Of a stretch of 64,000 nucleotides of DNA, positions 40,001 to 51,800 are shown piece after piece. Source of the stretch: Apus apus (taxonomy: Eukaryota; Chordata; Aves; Apodiformes; Apodidae); assembly GCF_020740795.1 (NCBI RefSeq), contig NC_067287.1:12291501-12355500 (forward strand), read 5' to 3'. Positions within the stretch are counted from its first letter, which is position 1. The number at the start of each line of letters is the position of its first letter. The notes below the pieces were generated by a model. It saw nothing but the letters and a program-made list of their open reading frames with translations, was not told the DNA's origin and did not search any database. The position numbers and the translations under genes are program-made.

Positions 40001-42520
40001 CTTACCAGCTGGAAAAGGCAAGTGAGGCTCCACAGCACCCAAGTCATCACTTCACAGTAAAATGAAGGCAACTTATTTACCCAAAGAGGAAACCCTTGGC
40101 AATCCAAACAGAACTGGAAGCAGTTAAAATACTGAAAAATAAACCAACAAAAAAACCCCAAAAAACCCAGACAATTGACCATGCAGTGTTACAGCTCAGG
40201 GAACACTGAAAGCTGGCACTGCAGGGAGAGGAAGAAGCCTCCCAACACACACAGAGGCACCCCAGGGGACTGTGTGGTGAACAGGATTGGAGCAAACACT
40301 GCTGAAAAATAAAGATTGTTTCAGCTAGATCAGCTCCTTGATCCAGTTCACTGCACAAAGACGTGTGCTGGCACTAGAAAAGGGAAGTCTGGAGGTGATG
40401 ACATGTCCTTTAACAAGTGCCAGCTTAAAGAGGTTGCTGGTCTCCTGCTGCAGTTAATTCCAGCAGACAGAGCCCAGTTCAACAACAAGCCCCAAGCTCT
40501 CTTCTGCATCCTGTTCTGCAGAGCTCTGTCCACCCCTATTTCCCAAATGGTTTCAGGTCAGCACTTCCATTGATCTGCAGGGGGTTAACAGGCAGTGCTA
40601 TAAATATAGAGCAGCTAATCAACTATGTAAGTGCCCCATATACTGATATAAAGAAAACCCACAGAAACTACGTCAAGATGCGGGAGGGAGGGAACCCAAA
40701 CAAGAGTGAACACAAAGATGATCCAAGAGATTGCTCCCTGGAACACACTTGAGGCTGGAGTGGCTCAGAGAATAGCTGTGCTGGCTGTTGAGTCAGCCTC
40801 TCCAGGACTCCTGCACTGACTCACTCTCCTCCCAGCTGCCAGCACACGCTGCGCCCTCCATTCACTACCAACAGGAGTTATTTGTTCAGAGTTCAAGTGC
40901 ATCTGATTCATCCTGAGCCATCATGCTTTTGCAGTCCCCTGACCTCCATCTCTTACTGCTGTTCCCCACTGGCCAACTTGCTCCCAGTATGCCTGGGAAA
41001 GGGAAGGGTCAGCGAAGAGAGAAACCCCTTACTCAAGTCCTTCTGGGTCTTCCCCTCCGGCCTCTGTTCCCAGCTCTGAGACAGATACACAACTTATAAT
41101 TTAGATCCAGAATAATGTGCAGGTTCACAATCAAGGCCACAAGGTCCTAAAGGCTACCTCTGTGTAGAGGAAGCCACAAAAAATGCACATCCCTGGCTTT
41201 CCCTGCTGTTGCCTACGAAGAAAGTTTGAGGTTTCCTGTTCCCTTCACCAGGCCTGGCTTGGAAATGCACTGTGCAGCCTGGCTCTTGCAAGTGATGCTT
41301 TTCCAGAGGATGATGCTAGACTCTCCAAAACATAGGAACAGGAAAGAACAAGGTGTTTGCTAAACACCCCCTGGGAACACAATGTTGGAGAGTCTCAAGC
41401 ACTTGCTCTCCACAGAGCCTTAGACAGAAGGATCCCACAGGATCTGTAAGCCCTAAGTAAGAGACTTGCTCTTTCAGTTGTCCCTCCCACAGTAACTGCA
41501 TCTCTGCACAGCACTGTTCTGTCCTCACCAGCTCTTGGAAACCATGTAAAATGCAAGAGCTGGCAGAACAAGGATCTACTGAAAAGCTGCCATAGGGACA
41601 TGGGACCCCATGTCAGGAAGCAGGCCTTTTGCATGACTAAATGCAACCAGTGAACCTGAGACACAAAGCACAAAGCCTTAATAAACACCTGTCCTGCAAT
41701 TAGAAACCTGCCCCACCACACGGCCTCACAACCCTGTCCTGCATGCCAGTCCTCCAGCCTGAGAGACATCAGACTGATGCTCAGAAAACCTCTCTTTGTT
41801 TCCCCTGCTCCTACACATTTCCTGTGTGACCATGGTTTGCATAGCTGTCTTGGAGTCTTAAGGTGTTGCTTCACCAGTCTCTGGTTTTGGCAGTGGAACT
41901 GGCTTAAGCTCCTTCCTTCCTCCCACCTCCACAAGGTTAAAGTGAGAAAGAAGCAAACAGTGGAGTAGGACAAGAACAAAGAGCTACTTTGAAAGCTGGT
42001 CTCATTGCAATGGGGCTCAGGAAGTTACACCTTCTTTTCAGCTGTGAAAGATGGATATTACCCTCTCCCTACATTATGTGACATGAAGACAAACATGAAA
42101 GATTAACGCGGTAATGATAAACTCCCTACCTCTCCTGTTTAACTTGGCCACGTAACCTGGGGAGATGGCAATACCCCTCTTTCACAGCAGAAGAAAATGA
42201 TTCTCTGAAGATGAACCTTACAACATATTGGATTTGGTAACGATAAGCTCCTCCATATTTCTCATGTTTTACTTGGTGGAACAGGTAAAAAATTACAAAT
42301 AATTTTTTAAAAAGCCTATGAAATCTGTTGGCAACTTGACTTAGGCACCACTCACTGGTGAGCAATAGTGGGCCACCAACCAGCACACAGCTAGGTGTCC
42401 TGTTATTGTCCAAGTACAGCTGAAGGCTGAGCTTAAATTTTGATATTTCAGAGTAGACTCCCAGGAAGGGAAGCAATTAACAACAGACAACAAGCAGAAT
42501 TATCAAATGACCAAAATCAA
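34053..42520. other. 3' flank of the exchange factor and intergenic DNA
   Basis: The first part is probably 3' UTR of the exchange factor. It includes two A14 tracts (34657-34670 and 34674-34687). The rest shows no exon I can support. A CR1 copy lies at about 37640-38095. Confidence 0.6.
37640..38095 (+). mobile_element. CR1 LINE 3' end (ORF2 C-terminus and tail)
   Basis: The plus strand encodes the C-terminal part of CR1 ORF2, including [29 protein letters not shown] and [15 protein letters not shown]. It is followed by the GATGATCTTTCGAGGTCCC block and a tail of GATTCTGTGATG copies ending near 38095. It is 5'-truncated near 37640. The reading frame is still nearly intact, which suggests a comparatively young insertion, but it lacks the reverse-transcriptase core. 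Confidence 0.93.
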
Positions 42521-42529
42521 AGAACAGCT

Positions 42530-42535
42530 TTTATT
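42530..42535 (-). promoter_or_regulatory. Candidate TSN polyadenylation signal (AATAAA, minus strand)
   Basis: AATAAA on the minus strand lies about 1.25 kb beyond the TSN stop codon. Other matches lie nearer at 42848-42853 and 42961-42966. Any of them could end TSN transcripts. The distance suits the long 3' UTR of vertebrate TSN. Confidence 0.4.
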
Positions 42536-43779
42536 GGCCAAAATAATCAAGAAATAATTTTCTTCCAAAAAACCAAAACCCTAACTAAAACAGTGGGAAA
42601 TCTTTGCTAACAAAATTAAACACTAACAAACTCCATGAAAATGTGACCATTTGTGTTCATCCTCCTGAAGAAGTTTCTCTCGTTATTGCTCCTGCACCAC
42701 CAGAAGGAGAAAGGCAAAACTCAAAGTCAATCAGGACAAGAGAACAAACACCCCAGGAGATATGAGAGAGGCTGTTGGTGTTTGTAAACATCATACATGC
42801 AAAGGGTCTGAAACTAGTAATTTCCCCTTTTCTGAAGATTCAAACATTTTATTACAGGAAGTTTTGGTTTTGCGGGTTTTTTAATCCCAGCACATACAGT
42901 TGTAGCCTATATGGGTGGTTAAAACTCAGATGTTACCTGCAGTTGATCAGTTAACGCATCTTTATTTGGAAACCTTGGCAGTTAAAAAAAAATGTTGGTT
43001 ACACCAAGTTCTCAAGGCAAATGATCAGCATCTACTTAGTAAAACAAACAGCCAGTGAAAGCAGATGTTTGAGAAAGCCTTGCTCTCCCTGGCAACTGAA
43101 ATCTTGGAGGAAAAGAAAAAACACAAGAGAGAGAGAGAAAGAACAACAAAGATGTACCCGGGTGCAATACACCAGTTCTGATGGAGAAATTCCCAGGAAT
43201 ATTTTCACTAATTTGTCAATTAAGGGGGATACGCTAACAGAAGCCATTTTAAAAAGATGTGGTTATTAAACAGTTATGCAGATCTGTTCAACTTACTGAC
43301 ACAGGTGAAAATACAAGAAACAAAAAGGCAAAAACCAGTGTCTTAAAAAAAGTACAAGTGTTTACAGCCTGGGTTTTCCAAAACACACCGTGTGCCTGTG
43401 CTGGGCTGTGTGCTGTGCACACCTGTGCAGGTGTGTGAGGGGGCAGTGGCAGCACAGCACTGCCAGAGCAGTGGCAGCACTACAGAACTAATGGGAATTT
43501 CAGCTCATGGGAGTTACTAATGGCTATTGCTGCTGTGCACAGAACAGCACCGTGTTCTGACAGAGGAATTCCACTGGGAACAGGGAGCCTCCTGCCCTAA
43601 TCTGGACATGATTTTACAAAACATGTGAGATCTAACACCCGTACTACACCACCGGTAAGAAAATAGAGAGCAGCTTTCAGCTGCAGTTCTTCTAAACTAC
43701 GTGGGAAGGCTTTGCTAGCGAGCCTCCCGGATTGGCAACCATCTGAGGTAATCAGGGATGCTGTTAAACTGAGCATCCT

Positions 43780-44016
43780 TCACTTCTCTCCACCCACACC
43801 AACCGTTGCCTCCTTATTGAGTCCTCTGATCGACAAGTCGTAAACCACTTCCTCGGTCTTCTTGACGTCGTATTTCAGGCCGTCGTAGCGTTTCCTCAGG
43901 GAGTCGTTCTTCAGGTTGAGGAGCCGGAAGCCGGAATCCAGCTCGTTGATAAAGGCTGAGATGCGGAGAGGGCGAGAATAGTCTCCAGCTGTGACACTGT
44001 TCACTGCCAGCCTGGA
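43780..44016 (-). CDS. TSN: TSN coding exon 6 and stop
   Basis: The acceptor CTCTCGTAG precedes [20 protein letters not shown]. The exon carries the C-terminal leucine-zipper-like helix and ends at TGA (43782-43780) after VGVGGEK. The last residues are where this copy is one residue longer than the human protein. Confidence 0.96.
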   Translation of the reverse strand, partial: SRLAVNSVTAGDYSRPLRISAFINELDSGFRLLNLKNDSLRKRYDGLKYDVKKTEEVVYDLSIRGLNKEATVGVGGEK

Positions 44017-47000
44017 CTACGAGAGGAAAACGCACAGGAGAACATCAGCAGAAGAACCCAACCCAATCGGGTCACTATTCCCATCAGTTACTCTCCCAAA
44101 TGAAGCAGTTTTGTTCCAGGCAGTCAGATTAGGTATCCTTAGATCTACCTTCTTCTTGACCATAATCCTGGATTTTCAATCAAGGGACTAATTTAATTCT
44201 GAAAATATCATCAGTAACAACCCTGGCATACTGAGAGGCAATTTGCTGGAAGTTCAGATCAAGGTGTTGCATATCATAACTTCCAGGAACAATTTGGAAA
44301 AGTTAGAAAACATTTTTTTTGTTAGGTCAATTTAAATCCAAATATTCACAAGAATATCTTTCTTACCAGCTCGCTGGCAAGAGTTAATACACCAGAAAGA
44401 TAGTCTTCAATGTCCAGGTGAAAGCCCCGCTCTCGATCAGCTTCAACTGAAATGAAAGCAGAGTGGTACAGAACATGAGGAAAACTGCATTTGTTTACTG
44501 GAGCTAATTGACAATATCAAATTTATGAAATATTATTACAAAATAAAAGTCAGCCTTTTCCTGTGCATGATGTAATTATTGCCTCTTCTCAGCCTTTTGA
44601 TTTAGCATCTCGTACATCCTCAACTGGACATACAAGAGGTTATAATTGATCCAACAGAATAATTGAATTTACATTAATATATAGGAGAGGGGTGTCTGGT
44701 CCTTTTTTAGAAAAATCATAGAATCACAGAATCATTAAGGCTGGAAAAGACCTTTGAGTTCAAGTCCAACTGTCAGCCCTATACCCCAGTGGCCACTAAG
44801 CCATCTCCTGAAACACCACATCTACCTGTTTTTTCAACACCTCCAGGGATGGTGCCTCCACCACCTCCCCAGGCAGCCTGTTCAATGCCTCACCACTCTT
44901 TCTGTGAAGAACCTCCCCTGGCACAATGTGACCTCGTTTCCTCTTGTCCTATTGCTAGTCACCAGGGATAGTTTTCCCAGTTTTTCAAATCCTTTGCTCT
45001 GGGAGGACAGAGCTGTCCTACAGCATAAAAAAAAATTAATGTTTTCCAGACTTCCATAACACCAAAAACTGATAAAAGTAAGCTCTCATCTTTATATTAT
45101 TATTTTGGTAGAGTTAGGCAATTTGAGTGAATAATCTTCATTGACAAAGCACTTATTAATTAATAGGTACTTTTGTTCACCTTAGTTTCCACCTTCTAAA
45201 ATAATGTATTGTTTACACAGTGAAATGTACCAGATACATTTAGGATTTTGGGGAGGGTAGAAATTAAGTTCTGCTGTTTCCCTGTACCTCTGAAAGCTAC
45301 ACCACCTCCAGACCTCATAAGCTTTTTCTCATCAGTTACAACATTAACTTACTCCCAAGTATTTCTGCAACAGCCTCTCGGGTCACTAATGTTTCTGACT
45401 CCAAGTAGACAACAAATGCTGCCAGAAACACCAACCTCTGAAGCACAAACCGCCAGTGCTCGTGAAATCTGTTGAAGAAAACACCAAGTCAAGGTATAAA
45501 TAAGCAACATGAATGACTGGAGAGTCAGGCAACAGGCCTGTTAAACAGCTTCTGTTTTCCACCTTCATGCATAGATAGCACTTGGCAATATTTTTGGCTT
45601 ATCAAAACAGCACCAGCTTAAAGTCATCTCCTTGGTACTCCAGAATTTCACCCCCAGGATCCTGCACTGGACACCTCTCACACACCTACTCAGTTCAGGG
45701 GTTCTTCCACTTGTCCTGCCCACAGGATTAGCCGGGCTTCCCCTCCCATCTTCCCTCAGCAGATTTGAGCTGACAAGGTTCCTGTTCTTCGAAATGTTCT
45801 TGCTAGACACTGTCCCCTTCTGGCAGCAAATAAAACACCAAGGTGACAGCTTCATTTAGCATCTGCAGCATCACACAGCCATTTCATGGCAGATTTAGAG
45901 CTCCGTTTTCAGAAATGCCCCAAACCTAAGAACTTAACTGGAATTAATGGAGCAGCAAACGCTCTGCTCACAGAAACGAGGGCAGCTCCAATAAACATAA
46001 ATTTCTTAAACTTTCCTTTTTCTTTTTAAAAAAAGTTTATACGAAAAGAATTAAATACTTGATCTTTTCAGTGAAAAGTTATAGATTTTTTGAGCAAAAG
46101 CATTTCTTAGCTGTGTTCATAAAAACCTTACCCTTTTCTACCATGATTTACTTTTCAAACAGAAAGAAGCATTAGGCCCACAAACCTTGAAATCATTCTC
46201 CCAAACTAATGATAACATATACGCCCAGGCATTTCCCACATCCATGTCTGTCTGTGTGTGATCCCACACACCTGTAATACTGATCAGCAGGAAACTTGGT
46301 CTTCAGAGACTCCAGCTGTGTTCTGACTGTACCAAAGTGTTCACGAGCCTTCTGACATTTCTTTGATACTAAAAAAGAAACAGTGCATCATTCAGTACCT
46401 GACAGAGAAGAGGGTTTTGTGAAGAGTTTCCTAGTATAGGCAGCACTACGCACATTCCTCTGTTGTCTCAGGTAGTGTAGGGACATCTGACCGACCTAAG
46501 AACACTCACTGTGGCACCCTGGGTCACACAGGTAGAGGAGAAATACTCCTGTCTAATCTGCTCTAGTCCTCAGCTTCAGACTGGAGACAGGAGAGCCCAG
46601 TGTGATTTAAGAATTACTGCTAATCATAATTAATAACTGCTGCTATAAAACTGATGTCATGGATGAAGAACCCATTTTGTAACAGGCACTGGCAGAAGGA
46701 AATGCTGGAAAGGTCACACAACCTACAGACCAAGGGGCAACTGGAATCAAATGGAAAGGGGAGCACAGAGTCAGTGTGGTGTCTGCCTGTGGCCAAACCG
46801 ATGTAAAAGCTCTCTGAGCAGTTCTCAAACTCCATTTTGAGCAGGGAGCAGAGAGGAAGCTGAAAGAGAGATCCTCCAACCCTGTGCCAAAGGCTGCTGG
46901 CCTGAGGCTCTGCTGGTTTTCCCTCCCCACAGCTGAATAAAGGCTATGTCTGAAAGTGCATCTCCCACAGCTCACATCTCACGCTCGGTGCAGGAGGGAC

Positions 47001-48399
47001 CAGAGAGCAGGGCAGCCTGAGCCTGCTGCTGTCTGTGGGCAGGTGGCTGCCCAGCAGTCACCGAGGGTGGATGGAAAACTCAATGCCAGCAGGTTTAACC
47101 AAGAGGTACTGGAAGTGCCCGGAGAAAAGAGGGAAGGTGCAAGCTGCCATTGATGCACCACTGGCTGGTACAGGAGCTGCCCTCCACCCAACCTCCAACC
47201 ATCCCACACTTCATTAACAGAGCTCACACCCTTCCTCACCCTGCTCTTTGGCAGGATGGATTGCTCAGCCTGGAGCAACCCCTTTCCCTGTTTTCACTGG
47301 CTCTCCCTTTTCTCCTTGGGTTTTTGTCACTCTGCCTCAACTGATGATGCAAGAATAATTACAGATGATCAGTCAGGAGGCTGTGGGAGAAGGAAAGCTG
47401 TCCCACACATACACTGGCATGAGGGAGGGCACTAGCCTGAACCACCCACAGCAACACAGCCACAGCCACCAAGCATCCTCAGCTGCTCTGTCCCGAAAAC
47501 TTGCAGCAGTTACTAGAACTTTTTCTTTTTTTGTTAATTAGTTATTAGTTCATTTATTATTTAATATTTTTATAGTTCAATATAGCTAACTATTCACTAT
47601 AGTTTTACTCGTGTTAATAGTCTTTCTTACAACTTCAAATAAACGTAAGGCTAAAAACATCTTAATGCTAGAGAGTCAGGCCAGAGCCCTGTTGCAATGA
47701 ATAATCTCCTCCTCAGAGTCATCATTTATCCCTTTTTAATCTACTAAGGAAGAATCATTCCAGTTTCTCAGTAAAAACGTGCTACGGACTCAAACAACAA
47801 AACGCTGTAGTGAAGCCAAACAGCTATTTAAGAACAGTGGAACTACAACCATTATACAAGAAAACTGCAGTCTAAGTATGTGACATCTGGCAAGTGCCGT
47901 TTATTGCCCCGGCCAATTCAACAACCCCGCTGGGGGGTAAAAATAACACGCGCTTCTCCACCCAGACGGCGGAACGCCAGGCTGGGGAGGGGAAAGAAGG
48001 AGAGAACGGCATTTCCTGAGGGCACACGGCAGCTTTTCTGCGTACCCGACCTGAACCCCCCCAGCAATCGGAGCGCGCAAGCCAGACCGACACCCGGGAA
48101 AGGCCCCGGGGCCCTGCCCGCTCCCCCGCCCGGCGGGACTCACTCTCCTGGCAGCCGGCGCCCTGGTGCACGCCCTGCAGCAGCGTCAGGATCTCCCGCG
48201 CCGTCTGCTCCAGCGCCTGCACCTCCCTCCGGATCTCCTGCGGGGACAGCCTGCCGTCAGCCCCGGACCGGACCCCGGACCCCCGCCCGGCCCCCCCCGG
48301 CCCGGCCCCCGGCCCGGCCCGGCCGCCGCCCACCTCGCGGATGTCCTGGTCGGCGGTGAGCGCGCCCTGCAGCGCGATGAACATCTCGCTCACCGACAT
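43780..48399 (-). CDS. TSN: TSN, translin, six coding exons, 229 residues
   Basis: Translin is a small helical protein that forms octamers and, with TRAX, the C3PO endoribonuclease, which clears siRNA passenger strands and processes tRNA. It binds single-stranded DNA and RNA in nucleus and cytoplasm. Coding exons on the minus strand are 48399-48334, 48237-48144, 46368-46272, 45468-45353, 44446-44367 and 44016-43780. All introns are GT-AG and phases are consistent. The product starts [12 protein letters not shown], keeps the basic nucleic-acid-binding stretch RFHEHWR at 86-92, and ends in the heptad-like [20 protein letters not shown] segment. The length is 229 against 228 in human; the difference is in the last ten residues. 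The catalytic residues of C3PO are in TRAX, so none are expected here. The gene shares a promoter with NIFK. Identity is very secure. Confidence 0.98.
44367..44446 (-). CDS. TSN: TSN coding exon 5
   Basis: The acceptor CATTTCAG and the donor GAGCTG|GTAAGA bound 80 bases encoding [20 protein letters not shown] and LTLASEL. Phase 1 to 0. The [13 protein letters not shown] core is highly conserved in translins. Confidence 0.96.
44715..44975 (-). mobile_element. CR1 LINE 3' fragment in TSN intron 4
   Basis: The low-coordinate end shows the reverse-complemented tail ATCATAGAATCACAGAATC and then AAGGCTGGAAAAGACC. It continues through the GGTGCCTCCACCACCTCC block typical of a CR1 subfamily 3' end. 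It lies in the same transcriptional sense as TSN, inside the intron between coding exons 4 and 5. It is heavily 5'-truncated with no domain left, and the right boundary is approximate. Confidence 0.88.
45353..45468 (-). CDS. TSN: TSN coding exon 4
   Basis: The acceptor TTCTTCAACAG and the donor CTTGGGA|GTAAGT bound 116 bases. They encode the basic RFHEHWR contact and then [20 protein letters not shown] and [12 protein letters not shown]. Phase 2 to 1. Confidence 0.96.
46272..46368 (-). CDS. TSN: TSN coding exon 3
   Basis: The acceptor CTTTTTTAG and the donor TACAG|GTGTGT bound 97 bases encoding [20 protein letters not shown] and [12 protein letters not shown]. This matches the second helix pair of translin. 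Phase 1 to 2. Confidence 0.96.
48144..48237 (-). CDS. TSN: TSN coding exon 2
   Basis: The acceptor CCCCGCAG precedes [20 protein letters not shown] and then [11 protein letters not shown]. The donor is CAGGAGA|GTGAGT. 94 bases, phase 0 to 1. The intron before it (48238-48333) is only 96 bases and extremely GC-rich. Confidence 0.96.
48334..48399 (-). CDS. TSN: TSN coding exon 1
   Basis: 66 bases encode [20 protein letters not shown] plus RE, ending at the donor CGCGAG|GTGGGC. The ATG at 48399-48397 follows CCACG-rich 5' UTR within the CpG island. Phase 0 out. Confidence 0.96.
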
Positions 48400-48722
48400 G
48401 ACGCCCGCCGCCCCGGGGGCCTCCCGCGCTCACCGGGGCCTTGCGCGCCGCCGGCGCGGGGGCTGCCCCGCGCACTGCCTGAGCGCCCGAAGCCCCCGGG
48501 CCGTGGCGGCGGGGCCAGGTGCCCATGGGGAGCTGCTCCCGGCAGCGGCCGTGCCGCGGTGTTGCGGGGCCGTGCCGCGGTGTTGCGGGGCTGGGCCCGC
48601 GCCGCCGGGTGCGGGGGACGCGGGGGGGAGGGGGCAGCGCCGTGCCCCGTTGCTAGGAGACCGCGCCCGCCGCCCCGCGCGTGCGCCGGCGCAGGCGCGG
48701 GGCGTGACGCACTTCCGGCCCG
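48400..48722. promoter_or_regulatory. Bidirectional CpG-island promoter of TSN and NIFK
   Basis: Only 323 bases separate the two start codons. The stretch is extremely GC-rich with dense CpG and no TATA box. Visible motifs near NIFK are GCGCAGGCGC at 48689-48698 (one base from the NRF1 palindrome), a CRE-like TGACGCA at 48705-48711, and ACTTCCGG at 48711-48718 (an ETS site on the minus strand). GATGGCGGC at the NIFK ATG resembles a YY1 site, and GTTGCTAGGAGAC near 48649 resembles an RFX half-site. This motif set is typical of housekeeping divergent promoters; actual factor use is inferred. Confidence 0.85.
48550..48591. repeat. Perfect 21-bp tandem duplication in the promoter
   Basis: Two identical adjacent 21-base units, each starting CGTGCCGCGG and ending TTGCGGGGC, occupy 48550-48570 and 48571-48591. 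Each adds CpG sites between the two divergent start codons. Confidence 0.95.
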
Positions 48723-48848
48723 ATGGCGGCGGCGGCGGAGGCGGCCGCGCCGGCCCCGGCGGCCGCGTCGTTCCTGGCCCTGGAGCCGCGGCTGCAGCGG
48801 GAGCTCCAGCAGAAGGTGCAGCGGGTCCGCAGCGACCGGGCGGGCAAG
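48723..48848 (+). CDS. NIFK: NIFK coding exon 1
   Basis: 126 bases (42 codons) starting at ATG in the context CCCGATGG. It encodes an Ala-rich leader and then [18 protein letters not shown]. The donor is GGCAAG|GTGAGC. The following intron (48849-48931) is only 83 bases. Confidence 0.95.
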
Positions 48849-51800
48849 GTGAGCGGGGCCCGGGGCCGGGCGGGGCCCGGGGGCGGGGCCGGGCCGGGCC
48901 TGAGCTGACCGTGTGCCGCGTGTCCTGGCAGGAGGCGCTGAGGCCGGGCGTGCTGTACGTGGGGCACCTGCCGCGGGGCCTCTGCGAGCCGCAGATCCGC
49001 CAGTACTTCGAGCAGTTCGGGACGGTGACGCGGCTGCGGCTCTCCAGGAGCAAGAAGGTGAGGCAGGGCCGGGTCCCCGGCCGGGGAGCGGGGATCCCGG
49101 GCCTTCCTGCTGCCGCGGCACGGGGCGCTGCCCAGCGCGGCGCTGCGGTTCCGTGGGCGGGCAGCGGGGGCTCCGCGCGGGGCGTCCCAGAAATAACCCT
49201 TCCCGAGGGAGGATCAGCCTGACAGCCCGTGAGGCGAGGCCGCTGGCCTGGGGCGGCGCTGGTGACCTTTAAAAGTGCCCCCTATCCCAAAGCGTTCTGT
49301 GATTCTGTGACTGCAGAGGAGCAGTTTCAGCGACGTTTGTAGTCTCTTTTTTTTCTGTAAGTAAGTACACTTGCGTGAGAAGTGATGCCAGAATACAGGG
49401 ATTCAAGATAGAACAAGAAATGTCATGGGAAATACTCTTGGTTTAGGTTTCTTGTTGCTGTACACTCAATAAATGTCACTTCTCATTTCTGCATTTATTG
49501 TCGTGTTACAGTATTGCTGTGTACACTGAGCAGCAGAAAATATGTATTTATGAATAATTGCATGTTTAGGAATAAATCTGGTGTTTTTCATGTTTTTACT
49601 GAACTTTATTAAATTACTTGTGTTTAGCTGAGAATGGGCTATGACTCTGGCAGCATAAAACGGTTTGGATTTAGCTCTGCAGGTACAGAAGTGTCATTTC
49701 AGATGTTTTCCTGTCGTTGCTTGCAGACTGGAGCTAGCAAGGGCTATGGGTTCATAGAGTTTGAGTCTGATGATGTGGCCAAGATCGTTGCAGACACAAT
49801 GAACAACTACCTGTTTTCTGAAAGGCTGCTGAAGTGTAAGTATAAGCTGAAGAGTAAGGCCTCTAACTTGCAAAAGAAATTCATAGTTACTTCTGTTACT
49901 TTTTTGGACTCCTTGGAGAATCTTGGCAGTTTTTTTAAGGGAAGTTTTGTACCAAAAGGATTTTCTGTGGCCCTGAGCTTTGCTTGCTTTTCCTCATGTG
50001 TCAAGAATGTCTCTAACACCCTTTTTTCTCCACTGTTTTTTTTTTCTCTCTAGGCTGATAATGCTTGTTTAATTGTGTGACTTGAAATGGCAGGGAGCTG
50101 TGGGGTTTGCTGTGGAAACAGTTCTTTTAATGTGGAAATTCTTTCTTGTTTGCAACTGTTGCAGCTGCTGTGCAGTCAGACACAGAGGGCTTTTCTGATT
50201 AACAGATGAATGAAACGAGCAAGTTTCTCAAACGAGGTGACAGCCACACTAGCTCTGTGAAAGATCGTGAGCTACGTATGCATCAGCTTTTGAAAACCCA
50301 AGTTTTCCTGACTGTTTTCTGGGTGAAACTGCAGAAGTGTTCTTTCCTTCCATCCATCCATGATCAGTTCTCTCAGTGCCTTTCCCTCTCCCCTGTCCCT
50401 GGGTGCTGCACCAGGTCTCTGTCGTAGCAGCGGGTAACGTTGCAGTCAGAACTGAGCAGCGTCCTGTGAGTGTGTTTGGTGAGAGGGGCAGCTCTGCTAT
50501 AACTTGATGTCCTGTGTTTGTGATCCAGGTCAGTTCCTACCTCCTGAAAGGGTCCATGAAAATCTCTTCAAAAGCAGTAACAAGATATTCCTGAAGCCCT
50601 CCCAGCCGGCGGTCAGGCGGTACAACCGGGTGCGCTCCCTGCTGCAGAAGGCAAAGATGACCAAGCGGCTGCTGCGGAAGGAGAAGCTGCTCCGCAAGAG
50701 GCTGGCTGAAAAGGGGCTGGATTATGACTTCCCAGGATTTGTAAGTTGGACATCATTTCAGTGAGCGTTTGACACAAAACCTGTTTGTGAGGTTGTGCTA
50801 AATGCAAGAAGATGATACGTTTTGTGAGGAACTGGCAGCACCAGGGAGAGTCGCCTGTGGTGAGGACTCTGTGGAAGCTCCTGGAAATGTGTGTGGTGTG
50901 GTTGCTGGGTTGTGCTGTGTGAACGTGTGGGTTTTCCTTGAGAGAAGGGAATAAGGAGCAGCAAAGGGAAGACATTCCTTTCCTTCATTTAGCATAAACC
51001 CCGGGATATCCTGTGGTTTCTACATTTGCCTGTAGATCACAGGGTAGTGATGGGGGCTTCGCCCAGCCCTGTGGGAAGCTGTGGCAGGGGGGCTGGAAGG
51101 CAGAAAATTGTTGGAAGGCAGAAATCTCCAAGACTGGAACTTCCATCTCTAGACCTTGCCTAAGCAGACCAAGCATGCTGCTGGTTTGCAGAGTGCTTGG
51201 GTGAGGTCCCTGAATTTAAGCAATGCTGTTTAATGTGATATATTTTTTTTAAATGCACAGAAGCAGCTTTTATCACGTTGCTTTGAGTGTTTTTGTTCAA
51301 GCCAGATCACCTCTGTGATCTGTGATTTATGAATTCAAACTTAATGGCTGTAGCCAAGACCTTGTTTTTAAGAAGCAAATAGAGCTATATAGGACTGTTA
51401 TGGGACCGTTTACATCTTCACACAAGGAAGTTTGTAGTGACCCACCTGGTCTGTCTTGCTTCCTAGGCTGCACAGGAGCTTGCCATAAAGAGAAAAAAAA
51501 TTGCAACATCCAAGAAGTCAAAACCGGACATTTCTTTGAGCAGCCAGGTAAGATGGAACAGTCCTGGTGGTGCCCAGCACCATAGCCCATCACTCACACT
51601 GGGCCCGTGGTTCAGGTCTGCAGTTGGTTTCTTCGTATTCATTTCAACACCTGGAAACCTGGATAGTATTTGCTTGAGAGATTTTTGTGCCAAAAGTAGC
51701 TCCTTTGAGATGCATTAGCACTCTTGCCTGAGGGAGGGTGATTGGCTCCTCTCAATTGGCAGCAAAAGCTTCCGCTCAGTGTGGTGGAACCAGCAGCGTG

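Noticed and set aside
44754..45059. 101-residue plus-strand frame in TSN intron 4
   Set aside because: It is the antisense reading of a CR1 3' fragment.
47880..48359. 159-residue Pro/Arg-rich plus-strand frame
   Set aside because: Antisense to TSN exons 1 and 2 and intron 1 in GC-rich DNA. It has no domain and the TSN frame is certain.
48341..49222. 293-residue plus-strand frame spanning the divergent promoter
   Set aside because: It crosses the promoter, NIFK exon 1 and introns in another frame. It stays open because of the high GC content.
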